Assembly: GCA_014728125.1 (NCBI GenBank)
Contig: WJMD01000004.1
Location: 1 to 45,465, forward strand
Length of the DNA: 45,465 nucleotides
Direction: 5' to 3'
DNA from: Candidatus Effluviviaceae Genus V sp.
GTDB lineage: Bacteria > Joyebacterota > Joyebacteria > Joyebacterales > Joyebacteraceae
Shown here: piece by piece, positions 24,822-33,754 of the stretch
Layout of the letters: each line of letters starts with the position of its first letter
Numbering within the stretch: position 1 is the stretch's first letter
Made by a program: the position numbers and the translations under genes
The notes under the pieces: model-generated
What the model was told of the DNA's origin: nothing
The model's input: the letters and a program-made list of their open reading frames with translations, nothing else
Database searches by the model: none

Positions 24822-26125
24822 GTCGCCTCCGTTCGCGCCGCGGCCGGACGGGGCCACTCGGGAACCTCGGGCGTTTCGCCGCGCGCCTCGGCCGCGGCGG
24901 CCTCGACGACGGCCGCCTCCATCGCCTGGCGCTCCTCGACGGACGGCAGCGCCGCGTCGGCCGTCTCCCTGGCGCGTCGCCCGAGACGGCCCCGAAGCAC
25001 CTCGTCTCCGAGAAGCCCGGCGACGACGTCCCCGAGCGACGCGAGTTCGTCGGGTTCGATGAGAAGACCGTTGTCCCCACCGGATACGACCTCGGCCGTG
25101 CGACCCGTGTTCAGGGCGACGACCGGGAGGCCCGCCATCATCGCCTCGTACAGCGGGTTCCCCGCGTTCGTCCTGTCCGACATCGTGACGAAGACGTCCG
25201 CGGAGCGATAGACCTCCGGCAGCTCCTCCTGTCCGACAGTCCCGGCGAAGACGACGTGGTCCTCGATGCCGAGCGACCGCGCCAGGTCCTCGAGGCGACC
25301 CCGCTCCGGGCCGCGCCCCACGACGACGAACGTGGTCTCGGGAAACCCGCACAGGACACGCGGAGCCGCCCGCAGCATGCGCTCAACGTGTTTCTCCGGG
25401 TGAAGTCGCGCCACAGCGAGCACCACCGGCCCGTCGGTCGGAACGCCGAGCCGCCTTCTGACGGCCGCGCGGTCGACCGGCTCGAGGAAAGCCCCCTTCC
25501 GAATCCCGTTCGGCCAGAAGAGGAACCGCTTCATATCGACACCCATCCGGCGCGCGACCTCGTCGCCGCCGGCTCCGTCGTCGTGGAGCACGACGTAGCT
25601 GGCCGGCGTGCGGAACGCCCGGCGTTCACGGTAGCGAAGCGCCATGCGGAACGGCGAGTCGAAGAACTGGCCGAGCGATGTCCCGAAGAGCCGGGTGACG
25701 TTGGGAACGTCCAGCTTCACGGCGACCGACCGGGCCGCCGTGGCGCCGAGGGCCCCCATACCGAAGACGACGTCCGGCTCGACGCGCCGGGCGACGTCGA
25801 GCGCCGCCGGCACCGCCCTCATGAACCAGTAGATGTAGGAGAAGAAGATCCGTGCGTGCTGCGCGAGTTTGCTTCGCGACACGTCCGGCATGAAGTCGAC
25901 CCGGGTCGGGAACCGGTGGAGGTGGACGCCGTGATAGAGCTCGTGCCGCGGGCCTTCCGGTGGCCCCGGCATGACGACGTGGAGGTCGTGCCCTGCTCTT
26001 GGGAAGCTCGTGATCGAGAGGAAGAACGACGGCGCGCCCCGACCCTCCCCCATGGACCAGAACTCCGGCCACGCATAGAGGGCGAGGACCGTCAGTCGTC
26101 TTCGCTCTCGGGATGTTCCGCTCAT
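24818..26125 (-). CDS. GT4-family glycosyltransferase
   Basis: A 435-residue GT-B glycosyltransferase. I place the start at ATG 26125 (GGGGGTG four bases upstream, promoter just beyond) rather than in the promoter at 26221. The N-terminal domain carries TVLALYAWPEFWSMGEGRG and a GHDLHVVMPGPPEGPRHE loop. The C-terminal GT4 domain shows VVLAVARLHPEKHVERML, VVVGRGPERGRLEDLA and the donor-binding NPLYEAMMAGLPVVALNTG (EX7-type motif). It transfers a nucleotide-activated sugar onto a lipid-linked glycan or other acceptor at the inner face of the membrane. The tail is Ala/Glu-rich. The four-base overlap with the flippase indicates a two-gene operon. Confidence 0.88.
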   Translation of the reverse strand: MSGTSRERRRLTVLALYAWPEFWSMGEGRGAPSFFLSITSFPRAGHDLHVVMPGPPEGPRHELYHGVHLHRFPTRVDFMPDVSRSKLAQHARIFFSYIYWFMRAVPAALDVARRVEPDVVFGMGALGATAARSVAVKLDVPNVTRLFGTSLGQFFDSPFRMALRYRERRAFRTPASYVVLHDDGAGGDEVARRMGVDMKRFLFWPNGIRKGAFLEPVDRAAVRRRLGVPTDGPVVLAVARLHPEKHVERMLRAAPRVLCGFPETTFVVVGRGPERGRLEDLARSLGIEDHVVFAGTVGQEELPEVYRSADVFVTMSDRTNAGNPLYEAMMAGLPVVALNTGRTAEVVSGGDNGLLIEPDELASLGDVVAGLLGDEVLRGRLGRRARETADAALPSVEERQAMEAAVVEAAAAEARGETPEVPEWPRPAAARTEAT

Positions 26126-26151
26126 GTCACCCCCGCCGTTCACGTCCGGGG

Positions 26152-26180
26152 AGCGTACCACGAGGGCCCGGGACGGGCAA
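26152..26180 (-). promoter_or_regulatory. promoter of the glycosyltransferase-flippase operon
   Basis: On the minus strand: TTGCCC (26175-26180), 17-base spacer, TACGCT (26152-26157). Transcription would start near 26145, about 20 bases before the ATG at 26125. Confidence 0.55.
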
Positions 26181-26208
26181 CAGCGCCGCGCGGAGCCGGT
26201 GAGCGGCT

Positions 26209-26237
26209 TTGACTCGGGCACCGCCCGAGGGTACGAT
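26209..26237 (+). promoter_or_regulatory. promoter of the DMT transporter gene
   Basis: TTGACT (26209-26214), 17-base spacer, TACGAT (26232-26237). Transcription would start near 26244. This rules out the in-frame ATG at 26236, which lies in the -10, and supports the start at 26275. Confidence 0.62.
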
Positions 26238-26274
26238 GTTCGCTCACCCGCTTCCGCTACACCTGGAGCATCCG

Positions 26275-27132
26275 ATGTGGGTCCTGCTCTCTATCGTCAC
26301 GGCCGTGTTCTTCGCCCTCTCGTCGGGCCAGGCCAAGGCTCTCTCGCGGAGATCGCACGACTACGTCGTGACGTGGGCGATGATGGTGCTCGGCGTGCCG
26401 CTGACTGGGCTCGTGCTGGCCGTCCAGGGCATGCCCGAGATCGAGGACGGCTTCTATCTCGCGGCGATGGTCAGTGTTCTGCTGAACACGGTGGCCGTGA
26501 CCCTGCAGGTGAAGGCGCTCAGGCTCTCGCCCCTTTCTCTGACGATGCCGTTCCTGGCGTTCACGCCGCTCTTCATGCTCGTGACGAGCTCGTTCATCCT
26601 CGGGGAGTTTCCCACGGCGAAGGGGTTCGCAGGGATCCTCCTGATCGTGGCCGGCGCCTACTCGATCAACCTCGACCGCCTGAAGGACGGCGGCATCACG
26701 GCGCCGATCCGAGCCATCGGCTCCGAGCCGGGCAGTCGGCTGATGCTGGCGGTGGCCGCCATCTGGAGCGTCGCCGCCGCCTACGACAAGGTCGCGACCG
26801 TCGCCAGCTCGCCGGCGTTCTACACGACCTTCTTCGGAGTCGTCTACGGCGTCATCTATCTGCCGCTCTTCCTCATCGGACTCAGACGGTCCGAGTCGCC
26901 GAAGCGCGCTGTCCCCGGACTCTTCCTCCTGGGAGCTCTCTCGGCCGGGATGATCCTCGCGCAGATGACGGCCATCGAGATGACGATCGCCAGCTACGTC
27001 ATCGCCATCAAGCGCTCGGGGATGGTCCTGAGCGTCTTCCTCGGCTACTTCTTCTTCAAAGAACGGCACCTGCGAAACAGGTTCGCAGGCGCCGCTCTCA
27101 TGACCCTCGGGGTCGTCCTTCTGTCCATCTGA
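26275..27132 (+). CDS. DMT/EamA-family membrane transporter
   Basis: About 285 residues and roughly ten hydrophobic helices in two EamA-like repeats: MWVLLSIVTAVFFALSSGQAKAL opens the first, and MLAVAAIWSVAAAYDKVA opens the second. Typical repeat-end signatures are FILGEFPTAKGFAGILLIVAGAY and FFFKERHLRNRFAGAALMTLGV. Members of the drug/metabolite superfamily export metabolites or carry sugars and amines; the substrate cannot be named. The start is at ATG 26275 with GGAG six bases upstream. Divergent from the glycosyltransferase and convergent with the papain-like peptidase gene. Confidence 0.85.
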   Translation: MWVLLSIVTAVFFALSSGQAKALSRRSHDYVVTWAMMVLGVPLTGLVLAVQGMPEIEDGFYLAAMVSVLLNTVAVTLQVKALRLSPLSLTMPFLAFTPLFMLVTSSFILGEFPTAKGFAGILLIVAGAYSINLDRLKDGGITAPIRAIGSEPGSRLMLAVAAIWSVAAAYDKVATVASSPAFYTTFFGVVYGVIYLPLFLIGLRRSESPKRAVPGLFLLGALSAGMILAQMTAIEMTIASYVIAIKRSGMVLSVFLGYFFFKERHLRNRFAGAALMTLGVVLLSI

Positions 27133-27156
27133 CGGTCCGCGACGCGGGGTCCGTCA
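27130..27156. terminator. cruciform hairpin between convergent genes
   Basis: TGACGG (27130-27135) pairs with CCGTCA (27151-27156), with an inner CCGC-GAC-GCGG hairpin. There is no U-run; it lies between two convergent stop codons and includes the transporter stop, so a shared termination region is likely but not proven. Confidence 0.4.
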
Positions 27157-27162
27157 CATAGA

Positions 27163-30100
27163 CTACTTCAACATGACCATCTTGCGCTCCACGCTGTAGT
27201 CGCCGATCTCGATGCGGTAGAAGTAGACACCCGAGCTCATGCGCTTCCCGCGATCGTCGCGCCCGTGCCACACCGCCATGTGCGTGCCGGCAGGCATCGC
27301 GTCATCGACCAGGGTCCTCACGAGTCGACCGGACAGGTCGTAGACCGTGATCCGTACGGGCTCTCCGGGCGCGGGTACCTGGTACCGGATCCGCGTCGTC
27401 GGGTTGAAGGGGTTCGGGTAGTTGTAGCTCGCGAACGGCTTCCCCGTCTCTCCGTCGATCCCCGTCGGACACTCCGTGTACGTCTCCGTGTGCGCTTCAT
27501 CGGTCCACGGCACGTAGTCCACGAGTCCGTAGAACAGACTGTCGCCCACGCAGACATCGCCCCAGTAGTTGTAGTCGGCGTCGACCGGCACCGGTCCCGT
27601 GTTGAAGACCTGGAAAACGGAGTTGTCGTAGATATCGTTCGCGTCGGCCAGCGTCCGTCCGATCTCAGGACCCGGATCACCCGAGACGTTGACGCCCGAG
27701 AAGCCGTTCGAGACGATCTGGTTGCTCTCGAGGAACGGAGTCGACGAGTCTGCGACCGCCACACCGTTCGAGTTGCCGGTGACCGTGCACTCCGAGAGCG
27801 TTGGCGTTCCGCCGTACTTGAAGCTCGCTCCGGTCCCCGCGTTCTGGAACACGCAGTCCTCGATGAGGAGATACGATCCCCAGCACTCGAGTCCGGCCGT
27901 CGCCGTGCCCAGTCCGTCGATCGTGAATCCGGACAGACGAGTGAGATCGCTCTGGCCGGTCGCGGCCACGATATTGCCGGACCCGCTCTGGATCGTCGTC
28001 GCACCAGGACCACTTGAGCTCGCCACGACGACACCGTCCTTCAGCGTGATGTTCTCGGAGTACGTCCCGGCCGAGACGAGGACCGTGTCGATGGCGCTGG
28101 CCGCGTCGATCGCCGCCTGGATCGTAGCGTAGGTCGTTGGGACGTCCAGGACCTGGCCGCTGCCCATGACGACCGTCTCGGAGTACTGGCTCTTCTGAGA
28201 GGCCGCGTCGGAGGCCGCCAGTCTGTAGAAGTACGTCGTACCGGGGTCAGGTGACTCGTCCGTGAACGTCGTGTCGGGCGTGAACCCGACCAGGAGGTTC
28301 GAGTCGAGCGGCGGCGAGATCGGTACGGTATCGCGGTAGATCCAGTAGCGTCTGAAGTCGCTCTCGCAGTTCTCCTGCCAGTTCAGCACGATGTCGGGAC
28401 CGACCCACTCGGCGGTGATGCCCTGGGGCGGCGAGGGCGACGGGTCGATGCCGACGCTCTCCGATACGAGACCCCGCCATCCGGTGTCGTAGACCGGCAG
28501 GATCGAGTAGAAGTAGTTGTCTCTCGGGCAGTCGGTCGTCTGGAGATCAACGAACGTCGTCTCCGATGCGGCCGCCCAGCCGACCGAGTCGGGCGGGTCG
28601 ACGACGGTCGAACGCTCGATGACGTAGTAGTCGACCGGGCCCGCCGCAGGACTCCAGGCGAGTTCGTTCGCTCCCTCGCTGAAGCCGATCTGGAGGCCGT
28701 CGGGCCCATCGTAGCAGACCTCTCCGGTCGCCTTGTTCGAAGGCGCGCCCTCGAGCCCGCCGAGATCGACGGCGGAGACCCAGTAGTTGTGCGGCGAGCA
28801 CGCGGGAACGGTGATGTCGACGAAGGTCGTCCCGGGCGCGTCGACGGTCGTGAGGAGGGTCGTCGGGACCTGTGTGGTGTCGCGGTAGACCACGTAGTAG
28901 TCGACGTCGGCCCTGGTCGGAGGCGGGCTCCACTCCAGCTCGATCGAAGCGCCGATCTCCGCCAGCTCCAGGTTCTGCGGTCCGACCGGGCATCCGATCC
29001 CGAGAGCGCCCATATCGAGTCCGCCGAAGCCCGTCCCGAGCGTGGGCGACGAGGCGTGGACCGAGTAGTCGCCCGACGCGGCGTCACAGAAGTCGGGATC
29101 ATCCGATATCGACCCTGTTCCTGCGGAGCACCCGTCGTAGTTCCCGGAGCTGTTGCCCCACACGTCGTTGTAGCTGTTGTCGGGAGTCGAGCTCGAACAG
29201 GTGATGCCGTAGCCGCCGTTCGAGGCGACTATGTTGTCGCGCACGACGTTCCCGGACTCGTTCGCCATCGAGAGACCGTCCGAGGTGTTCCCGGCGATCG
29301 TGCAGTTCGTGACGTCGGTGTCCGAAGAGGCGAGACTGATGCCGGAACCCCCGTTGTCGTACGCGGCCACGTAGCGAATGAAGCACTCGGGGTTGTCGGG
29401 GTCACTGATGTAGATACCGTGGCCCGTGTTGTCGTGTACGCGGCAGTATTCGATGACGGCGCTCTCCTCGGTCACGGAACCCGTGCCGGAGACGACACCG
29501 ATACCTCTCCAGCAGCTCTCCACTTCGCAGTTCCGGACGGTCACGCCGCTGTTCCTGAGGTAGAGCCCGTACGACATGCCGCCCGAATTACGAACAGTGA
29601 ACCCGTCGATTACGATGTGGTCGAGTCCGGAGCAGTCGACGACGTGACCGGAGCCGCCGCCGTCGATGATCGTCGGATAGGCGTCGGGATCGCGCTCCGA
29701 GAAATCGGCGCTGTAGCCGCCGTAGATCGAGACATAGTCGGGGACGTTGAGCGTCTCGTAGTACGTTCCGCCCGCGATCCGGATGATGTCGCCGCGCTGA
29801 GCCGCGGTCAGGGCCGCACCGATCGTCCCGTACTCGTCCGGGACCAGGCGCTCCTTCGGAATGTGAGCGTTGACGGGGCGGTAGTTGCCGCCGCCGATGC
29901 CCGAGACGCCGTACTTGATGTAGAAGAAGCCGTTCTGACCCCAATCCTTGCCCCAGCTGTTCTTGACGATCCAGGCGCCGGCGCCTCCGCACATCGAGTC
30001 GTCCCAGCCGACGATGAGGACTGCATGTCCGCCCTCGGGCGAACCTGTCGGCTCGTAACAGCCGCTCGTGTAGCCGTAGAGATCGTCGTAGACCGTCATG

Positions 30101-30801
30101 CCGGTCGAGACGGGTCCGTAGGTCTCGACTGCGTACTTGATGGCGGCGGTCGAACTGGAGACGAACGAGTAGTCGTCGATGATGGCTACCTTGTCGCACT
30201 GGTTCTGCCGGCAGCTCGTGCCGTTCTCAGCACGATAGGGGTAGCATTCCTCCGTGACGCCGCCGGGGTCGACGTGGAGCTTGTAGGCCTCACCCGACCA
30301 GCCTCCGTCGCAATCGGAGCCTGCGAAGTTGCAGTCGATCGACTGCTGCTCGGAGAGGTCGAGCACGACACCCTCGTTGATGCGGATGTGCGCCTCGGTG
30401 GCCCCGCAGGCCGCGAAAGCCCAGCACGAGCCGCAGTCGAGCTGGTCGTCCGCGGGCGTGACACCGTCGTAGTCGCGCCAGTCGAAGGAGCTCCGGTAGG
30501 TGCGCTCTTCCACGCCGGGAGCGGGACGGAGCGTGTCGAAGATCGCCTGGATGTGAGGCGGCGTTTCGTTTCCAAGAAGCGCGCGACGCCTCTCGGGTGA
30601 GAGCTGCGAGATCGAGGTCGGCCCCGCCTCCCAGTCGAGCCCCCTCTCCTCTATCCGCTGGCGTATCGCTGCTATGTACTCGGCCTCCTCGGGCGTCATC
30701 TCGCGCTCCTCGGCCGGCGCGACCGAGACGCCGAGCGCGAGCACGGCGGTCACCAGAAGAACGCCGGTGAGCACTGTACGGGCAAACGGGTGTCTCAACA
30801 T
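27163..30801 (-). CDS. secreted papain-family (C1) peptidase with beta-helix, fibronectin and type IX sorting domains
   Basis: A 1212-residue mosaic from ATG 30801 (SD GGGAG; the frame stays open far upstream but has no SD there). Order: signal peptide 1-30; short propeptide; C1A peptidase about 100-310 with intact Gln120, Cys126 (CGSCWAF), His259 (GGHAVLIVGWDD) and Asn281 (NSWGKDWG); right-handed beta-helix about 315-545 rich in NN/VRNC turns; three fibronectin-III-like modules about 550-830; a second beta-helix region (TYATIQAAIDAA onwards); and a C-terminal FlgD-like/Por-type sorting domain, NYPNPFNPTTRIRY ... SSGVYFYRIEIGDYS ... MVMLK. It should be an extracellular or surface peptidase exported by type IX secretion. 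Promoter at 30911-30939. Confidence 0.93.
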   Translation of the reverse strand: MLRHPFARTVLTGVLLVTAVLALGVSVAPAEEREMTPEEAEYIAAIRQRIEERGLDWEAGPTSISQLSPERRRALLGNETPPHIQAIFDTLRPAPGVEERTYRSSFDWRDYDGVTPADDQLDCGSCWAFAACGATEAHIRINEGVVLDLSEQQSIDCNFAGSDCDGGWSGEAYKLHVDPGGVTEECYPYRAENGTSCRQNQCDKVAIIDDYSFVSSSTAAIKYAVETYGPVSTGMTVYDDLYGYTSGCYEPTGSPEGGHAVLIVGWDDSMCGGAGAWIVKNSWGKDWGQNGFFYIKYGVSGIGGGNYRPVNAHIPKERLVPDEYGTIGAALTAAQRGDIIRIAGGTYYETLNVPDYVSIYGGYSADFSERDPDAYPTIIDGGGSGHVVDCSGLDHIVIDGFTVRNSGGMSYGLYLRNSGVTVRNCEVESCWRGIGVVSGTGSVTEESAVIEYCRVHDNTGHGIYISDPDNPECFIRYVAAYDNGGSGISLASSDTDVTNCTIAGNTSDGLSMANESGNVVRDNIVASNGGYGITCSSSTPDNSYNDVWGNSSGNYDGCSAGTGSISDDPDFCDAASGDYSVHASSPTLGTGFGGLDMGALGIGCPVGPQNLELAEIGASIELEWSPPPTRADVDYYVVYRDTTQVPTTLLTTVDAPGTTFVDITVPACSPHNYWVSAVDLGGLEGAPSNKATGEVCYDGPDGLQIGFSEGANELAWSPAAGPVDYYVIERSTVVDPPDSVGWAAASETTFVDLQTTDCPRDNYFYSILPVYDTGWRGLVSESVGIDPSPSPPQGITAEWVGPDIVLNWQENCESDFRRYWIYRDTVPISPPLDSNLLVGFTPDTTFTDESPDPGTTYFYRLAASDAASQKSQYSETVVMGSGQVLDVPTTYATIQAAIDAASAIDTVLVSAGTYSENITLKDGVVVASSSGPGATTIQSGSGNIVAATGQSDLTRLSGFTIDGLGTATAGLECWGSYLLIEDCVFQNAGTGASFKYGGTPTLSECTVTGNSNGVAVADSSTPFLESNQIVSNGFSGVNVSGDPGPEIGRTLADANDIYDNSVFQVFNTGPVPVDADYNYWGDVCVGDSLFYGLVDYVPWTDEAHTETYTECPTGIDGETGKPFASYNYPNPFNPTTRIRYQVPAPGEPVRITVYDLSGRLVRTLVDDAMPAGTHMAVWHGRDDRGKRMSSGVYFYRIEIGDYSVERKMVMLK

Positions 30802-30910
30802 GACGGGTCTCCCTCGAGCGGGCGGTGGACAACGAACTGCGGAAGCGGCATACGCCGACCCTCCTCCGCTCGCGAGGGTCGCGACCGGTCCGCGCATACT
30901 TGCATTATGC

Positions 30911-30939
30911 ATTTTAGCATGAAAACGGTCCGGATTCAA
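30911..30939 (-). promoter_or_regulatory. promoter of the papain-like peptidase
   Basis: On the minus strand: TTGAAT (30934-30939), 17-base spacer, TAAAAT (30911-30916). Transcription would start near 30904, leaving a leader of about 100 bases. Confidence 0.68.
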
Positions 30940-30980
30940 GAAAGCTCGGTCTCCCGAACTCCCTCCCGGGGCCCCTTTCC

Positions 30981-30986
30981 TTGACA
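30981..30986 (+). promoter_or_regulatory. isolated consensus -35-like TTGACA
   Basis: A perfect TTGACA on the plus strand in the divergent region; the nearest -10-like element, CATACT, is only 14 bases away, too close for a standard promoter. The better-spaced promoter for the downstream gene is at 31058-31086. Confidence 0.25.
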
Positions 30987-31057
30987 AATGTAATGAGTAG
31001 CATACTCCGTTCCCGGTTGTGTTCGGGGGGTCGCGCGGCCTCCTACCCTCTCGAGCT

Positions 31058-31086
31058 TTGACGGGTGCGGTCGCTGCTGGTACGCT
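31058..31086 (+). promoter_or_regulatory. promoter of the geranylgeranyl-reductase-like gene, possibly leaderless
   Basis: TTGACG (31058-31063), 17-base spacer, TACGCT (31081-31086). The same -10 sequence is used by the glycosyltransferase promoter. The start would fall 6-8 bases downstream at about 31093-31095, immediately at the ATG (31096), which has no Shine-Dalgarno. Confidence 0.5.
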
Positions 31087-31095
31087 CGTCGCTCT

Positions 31096-32463
31096 ATGCC
31101 AACAAGCAGACTCCCAGAAAACCCGGATGCCCTTGTCGTCGGCGCCGGCACAGCGGGAACGACCGTCGCACGGCGCATTGCGCAGGCCGGACTTGAGGTC
31201 GTACTCTGCGAGCGTGCGGCCGAGAGAGACGTCGGACGAAAGGTCTGCGGCAACGCCCTCTCGGACGACGGTCTGGCCGCGCTCGACGAGCTCCCGGAAC
31301 GCCCGCGCGGTCCGGAGATCGCGGGGATCCTCGACGGCGGGACGCTGTGGCTCCCGGGACGCCGCGAACACGTGCGTATCCCGGTCGGCGGCATCGTCCT
31401 CAACCGGGTCGTCTTCGGACAGCGTCTTCTGCACGATGCGGCTCGGGCGGGGGCGGTCATCGTCACCCGCTGCACGTGCGCCGGGTGGGCCGACCGGACC
31501 CGGGGATCGATCGCGGTCCGGTCGCACGACGGGCAGCTGACCGAGCTTAAGCCGCGCATCGTCGTCGACGCCTCGGGCTATGCCTCCGTCCTGACCCGAG
31601 GCGGCGGACCGACCCACCCGTACGCCGTGTCCCGGGCCGACGTCGGTATCGGATACCGCCGGGTCGTTCCTCTTCTCGAGCCGCTGGAGGAACCGACCGA
31701 GGGGCGGGTCGTCCTGGGACCGGAGGGAGCGGGCGAGGGATACGGCTGGGTCTTCCCGGTGAGCGACCGTCTGGCGAACGTCGGTCTCGGCGGTCCTCTC
31801 GCCTCGGTGGGGAGCGGCATCAGACGGGCCTTCGACCGGTTCGTGGCATCGGAGCGTGATCTGGTGCCGGGCGGTGCGATCGACCAAGGCGCCGGCATGC
31901 TGCCGCTCCGCCGGCCCATACCGAGCCTCGTCGGGGACGGCTTCCTGTCGGTGGGGGACGCCGCGGGACAGACGAGTCCGCTCCACGGGGGCGGCATCGC
32001 GCCGTCGATCCTGGCAGGCGCGGCCGCGGCGGAGACGGCCGTCCGCGCCCTCAGGTCGGGAGACACATCGGCCGCCTCACTGTGGGACTACAACGTCTGG
32101 TACATGCGCGACGCCGGAGCCCGGCACGCGGCTCACGACATGCTTCGGCGCATCCTCTACTCCCTCTCCGACGACGATCTCGCGTATCTCACCGTCGCGT
32201 TCGCACGGGCCGGCCTCATGATGGGAGCGGTCCGGCACGGGGGCCTGAGACCCCCGATCCGGGAGGCGCTCGGCGTGGCCGGTCGTGCCCTCAGACGACC
32301 CGGTCTGACGGCGTCGCTCATCAGAGCGGGACGCTTGGTCGACCGAGTGAGCCGCCTCCATCGCGACTACCCGACCACACCCGAGCGGCTCGACTCATGG
32401 ATCGGCCACGCGGAGTACCTGAACCGCGCCCTCACGAAGATGCTCCCTGGAGGTGCACGATGA
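31096..32463 (+). CDS. geranylgeranyl reductase family FAD-dependent oxidoreductase
   Basis: A 455-residue flavoprotein. The FAD fold is at the N-terminus (LVVGAGTAGTTVARRIAQAG), followed by the family RKVCGNALS with its cysteine, the strand GYGWVFPVSDRLANVGLG, and the second FAD motif GDAAGQTSPLHGGGIAPSILAG. The family saturates isoprenoid chains in archaeal lipids, chlorophyll or menaquinone side chains; in bacteria a quinone or polyprenyl substrate is likely, but this cannot be settled by sequence. ATG 31096 has no SD and may be translated from a leaderless mRNA. The stop overlaps the next start (ATGA), so it shares a transcript with the beta-helix lipoprotein. Confidence 0.85.
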   Translation: MPTSRLPENPDALVVGAGTAGTTVARRIAQAGLEVVLCERAAERDVGRKVCGNALSDDGLAALDELPERPRGPEIAGILDGGTLWLPGRREHVRIPVGGIVLNRVVFGQRLLHDAARAGAVIVTRCTCAGWADRTRGSIAVRSHDGQLTELKPRIVVDASGYASVLTRGGGPTHPYAVSRADVGIGYRRVVPLLEPLEEPTEGRVVLGPEGAGEGYGWVFPVSDRLANVGLGGPLASVGSGIRRAFDRFVASERDLVPGGAIDQGAGMLPLRRPIPSLVGDGFLSVGDAAGQTSPLHGGGIAPSILAGAAAAETAVRALRSGDTSAASLWDYNVWYMRDAGARHAAHDMLRRILYSLSDDDLAYLTVAFARAGLMMGAVRHGGLRPPIREALGVAGRALRRPGLTASLIRAGRLVDRVSRLHRDYPTTPERLDSWIGHAEYLNRALTKMLPGGAR

Positions 32464-33719
32464 GCCGTCACGGCACGGCATGCGCGGCACTCGCACTTCT
32501 CCTGGCGGCCGTCTCTGTCGCCTCGTGCCGCACCATCCTCGTCCGAAAGAACAACAGCCTGAACGGAACAGCGCTTCACGACCTGGGAACCGCGATCGCC
32601 ATCGCGAACGACGGTGACACGATCATCATCGGCGAGGGCACCTGGGAGGCGTCGCCGGACGAGCTCGTGGAGGAACTCTGCGGCAACTGCGAGGAGCACG
32701 CGACCCGCGTCGAGGCGTCGGCGGGCTTCGTCGTGCGGGGGAAGGCCGTCCACCTGGTCGGTTCTGGAACCGGGAGGACAGTGCTCAGGACGAACGCGGG
32801 CTACGGTCTCTACTTCGAGGACAGCGACGGCTCGTCGGTCTCCGCGCTCACGATCACGGGCGGCGTGCGCGACAGCGACGGAGCGGCCACGGACGGCGGG
32901 GTCGTCGCGAGAAGGAGCCGGGTGACCATCACCGGCGTCGAGATCGCCGATAACACCGACCGAGCGGACGAGGTGGTCGTCGGCATCGGCGGCGTCATCG
33001 GAAGAGAGGGCTCCGTGCTCGCCGTCCACGACTGCGTCATCAGAAACAACGGCTGGGACGGCGTCGCCCTCTACCGGGGAGCGACCGCCCTTGTCATGGA
33101 CACCAGAATCTCGGACGGCCGCGGCGCGGGCGTGGGCGTCACGTGGGACGCCGCCGCCATCGTCTGCCGCAACGAGATCTCCCGATACTGGAAGGGCATC
33201 GGCACGTTCGGAAGCTCCCGCGCTGTGATACGGAACAACATCGTGCGCGACAACCTCGGCTGGGGCGTCGTCGCCACGGGCACGTCCACGATGGAGGCGG
33301 CCAACAATGTCATCGTGAGAAACGGGAACTGCGGATTCGCACTCTGGAGCGATGCCGCGTCCGGTCTCTTCACGAACAACGTTGTCGCGTGGAACGGATG
33401 GAGGGACGAGTGGGTCTGTCCGAGGGTCGGGATCTGGATGAACGGCGACCCCGCCCACATGCCGCTCGAGTACAACGACGTCTGGGCCAACGTCGAGGGC
33501 GACTACCGGGACATGGACGACCTGACCGGTACCCTGGGGAACATCTCCGTCGAGCCGGCGTTCGTCGGGTCGCTCGACTTCCGCCCGCGTGCGGTGTCGC
33601 CGCTCGTCGACGCGGGAAACCCCATCTTCACGGACCCCGACGGCACGCGCTCCGACATCGGGATCTCCGGCGGTCCGGCGGCCGCTCCTCCGGGCGCGCG
33701 GCACGAACGGAATGACTGA
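32460..33719 (+). CDS. right-handed beta-helix lipoprotein
   Basis: A 419-residue protein from ATG 32460 (SD GGAGGTG), overlapping the preceding stop. A lipoprotein signal ends in VASC (Cys near residue 22), so it should be anchored to a membrane. The remainder is a pectate-lyase-like parallel beta-helix: DGDTIIIGEGTWEASPDE, then repeated turns such as VIRNNGWDGVALYRGA and VIRNNIVRDNLGWGVVATG, ending in the family tail PLVDAGNPIFTDPDG. YNDVWAN matches YNDVWGN in the papain-like peptidase of this window, pointing to a shared module. Such proteins bind or cleave polysaccharide, but no catalytic set can be assigned. Confidence 0.82.
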   Translation: MSRHGTACAALALLLAAVSVASCRTILVRKNNSLNGTALHDLGTAIAIANDGDTIIIGEGTWEASPDELVEELCGNCEEHATRVEASAGFVVRGKAVHLVGSGTGRTVLRTNAGYGLYFEDSDGSSVSALTITGGVRDSDGAATDGGVVARRSRVTITGVEIADNTDRADEVVVGIGGVIGREGSVLAVHDCVIRNNGWDGVALYRGATALVMDTRISDGRGAGVGVTWDAAAIVCRNEISRYWKGIGTFGSSRAVIRNNIVRDNLGWGVVATGTSTMEAANNVIVRNGNCGFALWSDAASGLFTNNVVAWNGWRDEWVCPRVGIWMNGDPAHMPLEYNDVWANVEGDYRDMDDLTGTLGNISVEPAFVGSLDFRPRAVSPLVDAGNPIFTDPDGTRSDIGISGGPAAAPPGARHERND

Positions 33720-33754
33720 AGGCACGCCTCCCGGGGCGCTTCTCCCGGCTGCTC

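Noticed and set aside
26236-26274. ATG at 26236 as start of the DMT transporter
   Set aside because: It lies in the predicted -10. ATG 26275 has GGAG and begins the family N-terminus.
30802-31986. Open frame extending the papain-like gene upstream
   Set aside because: Runs antisense through the divergent reductase gene. The signal peptide and SD place the start at 30801.
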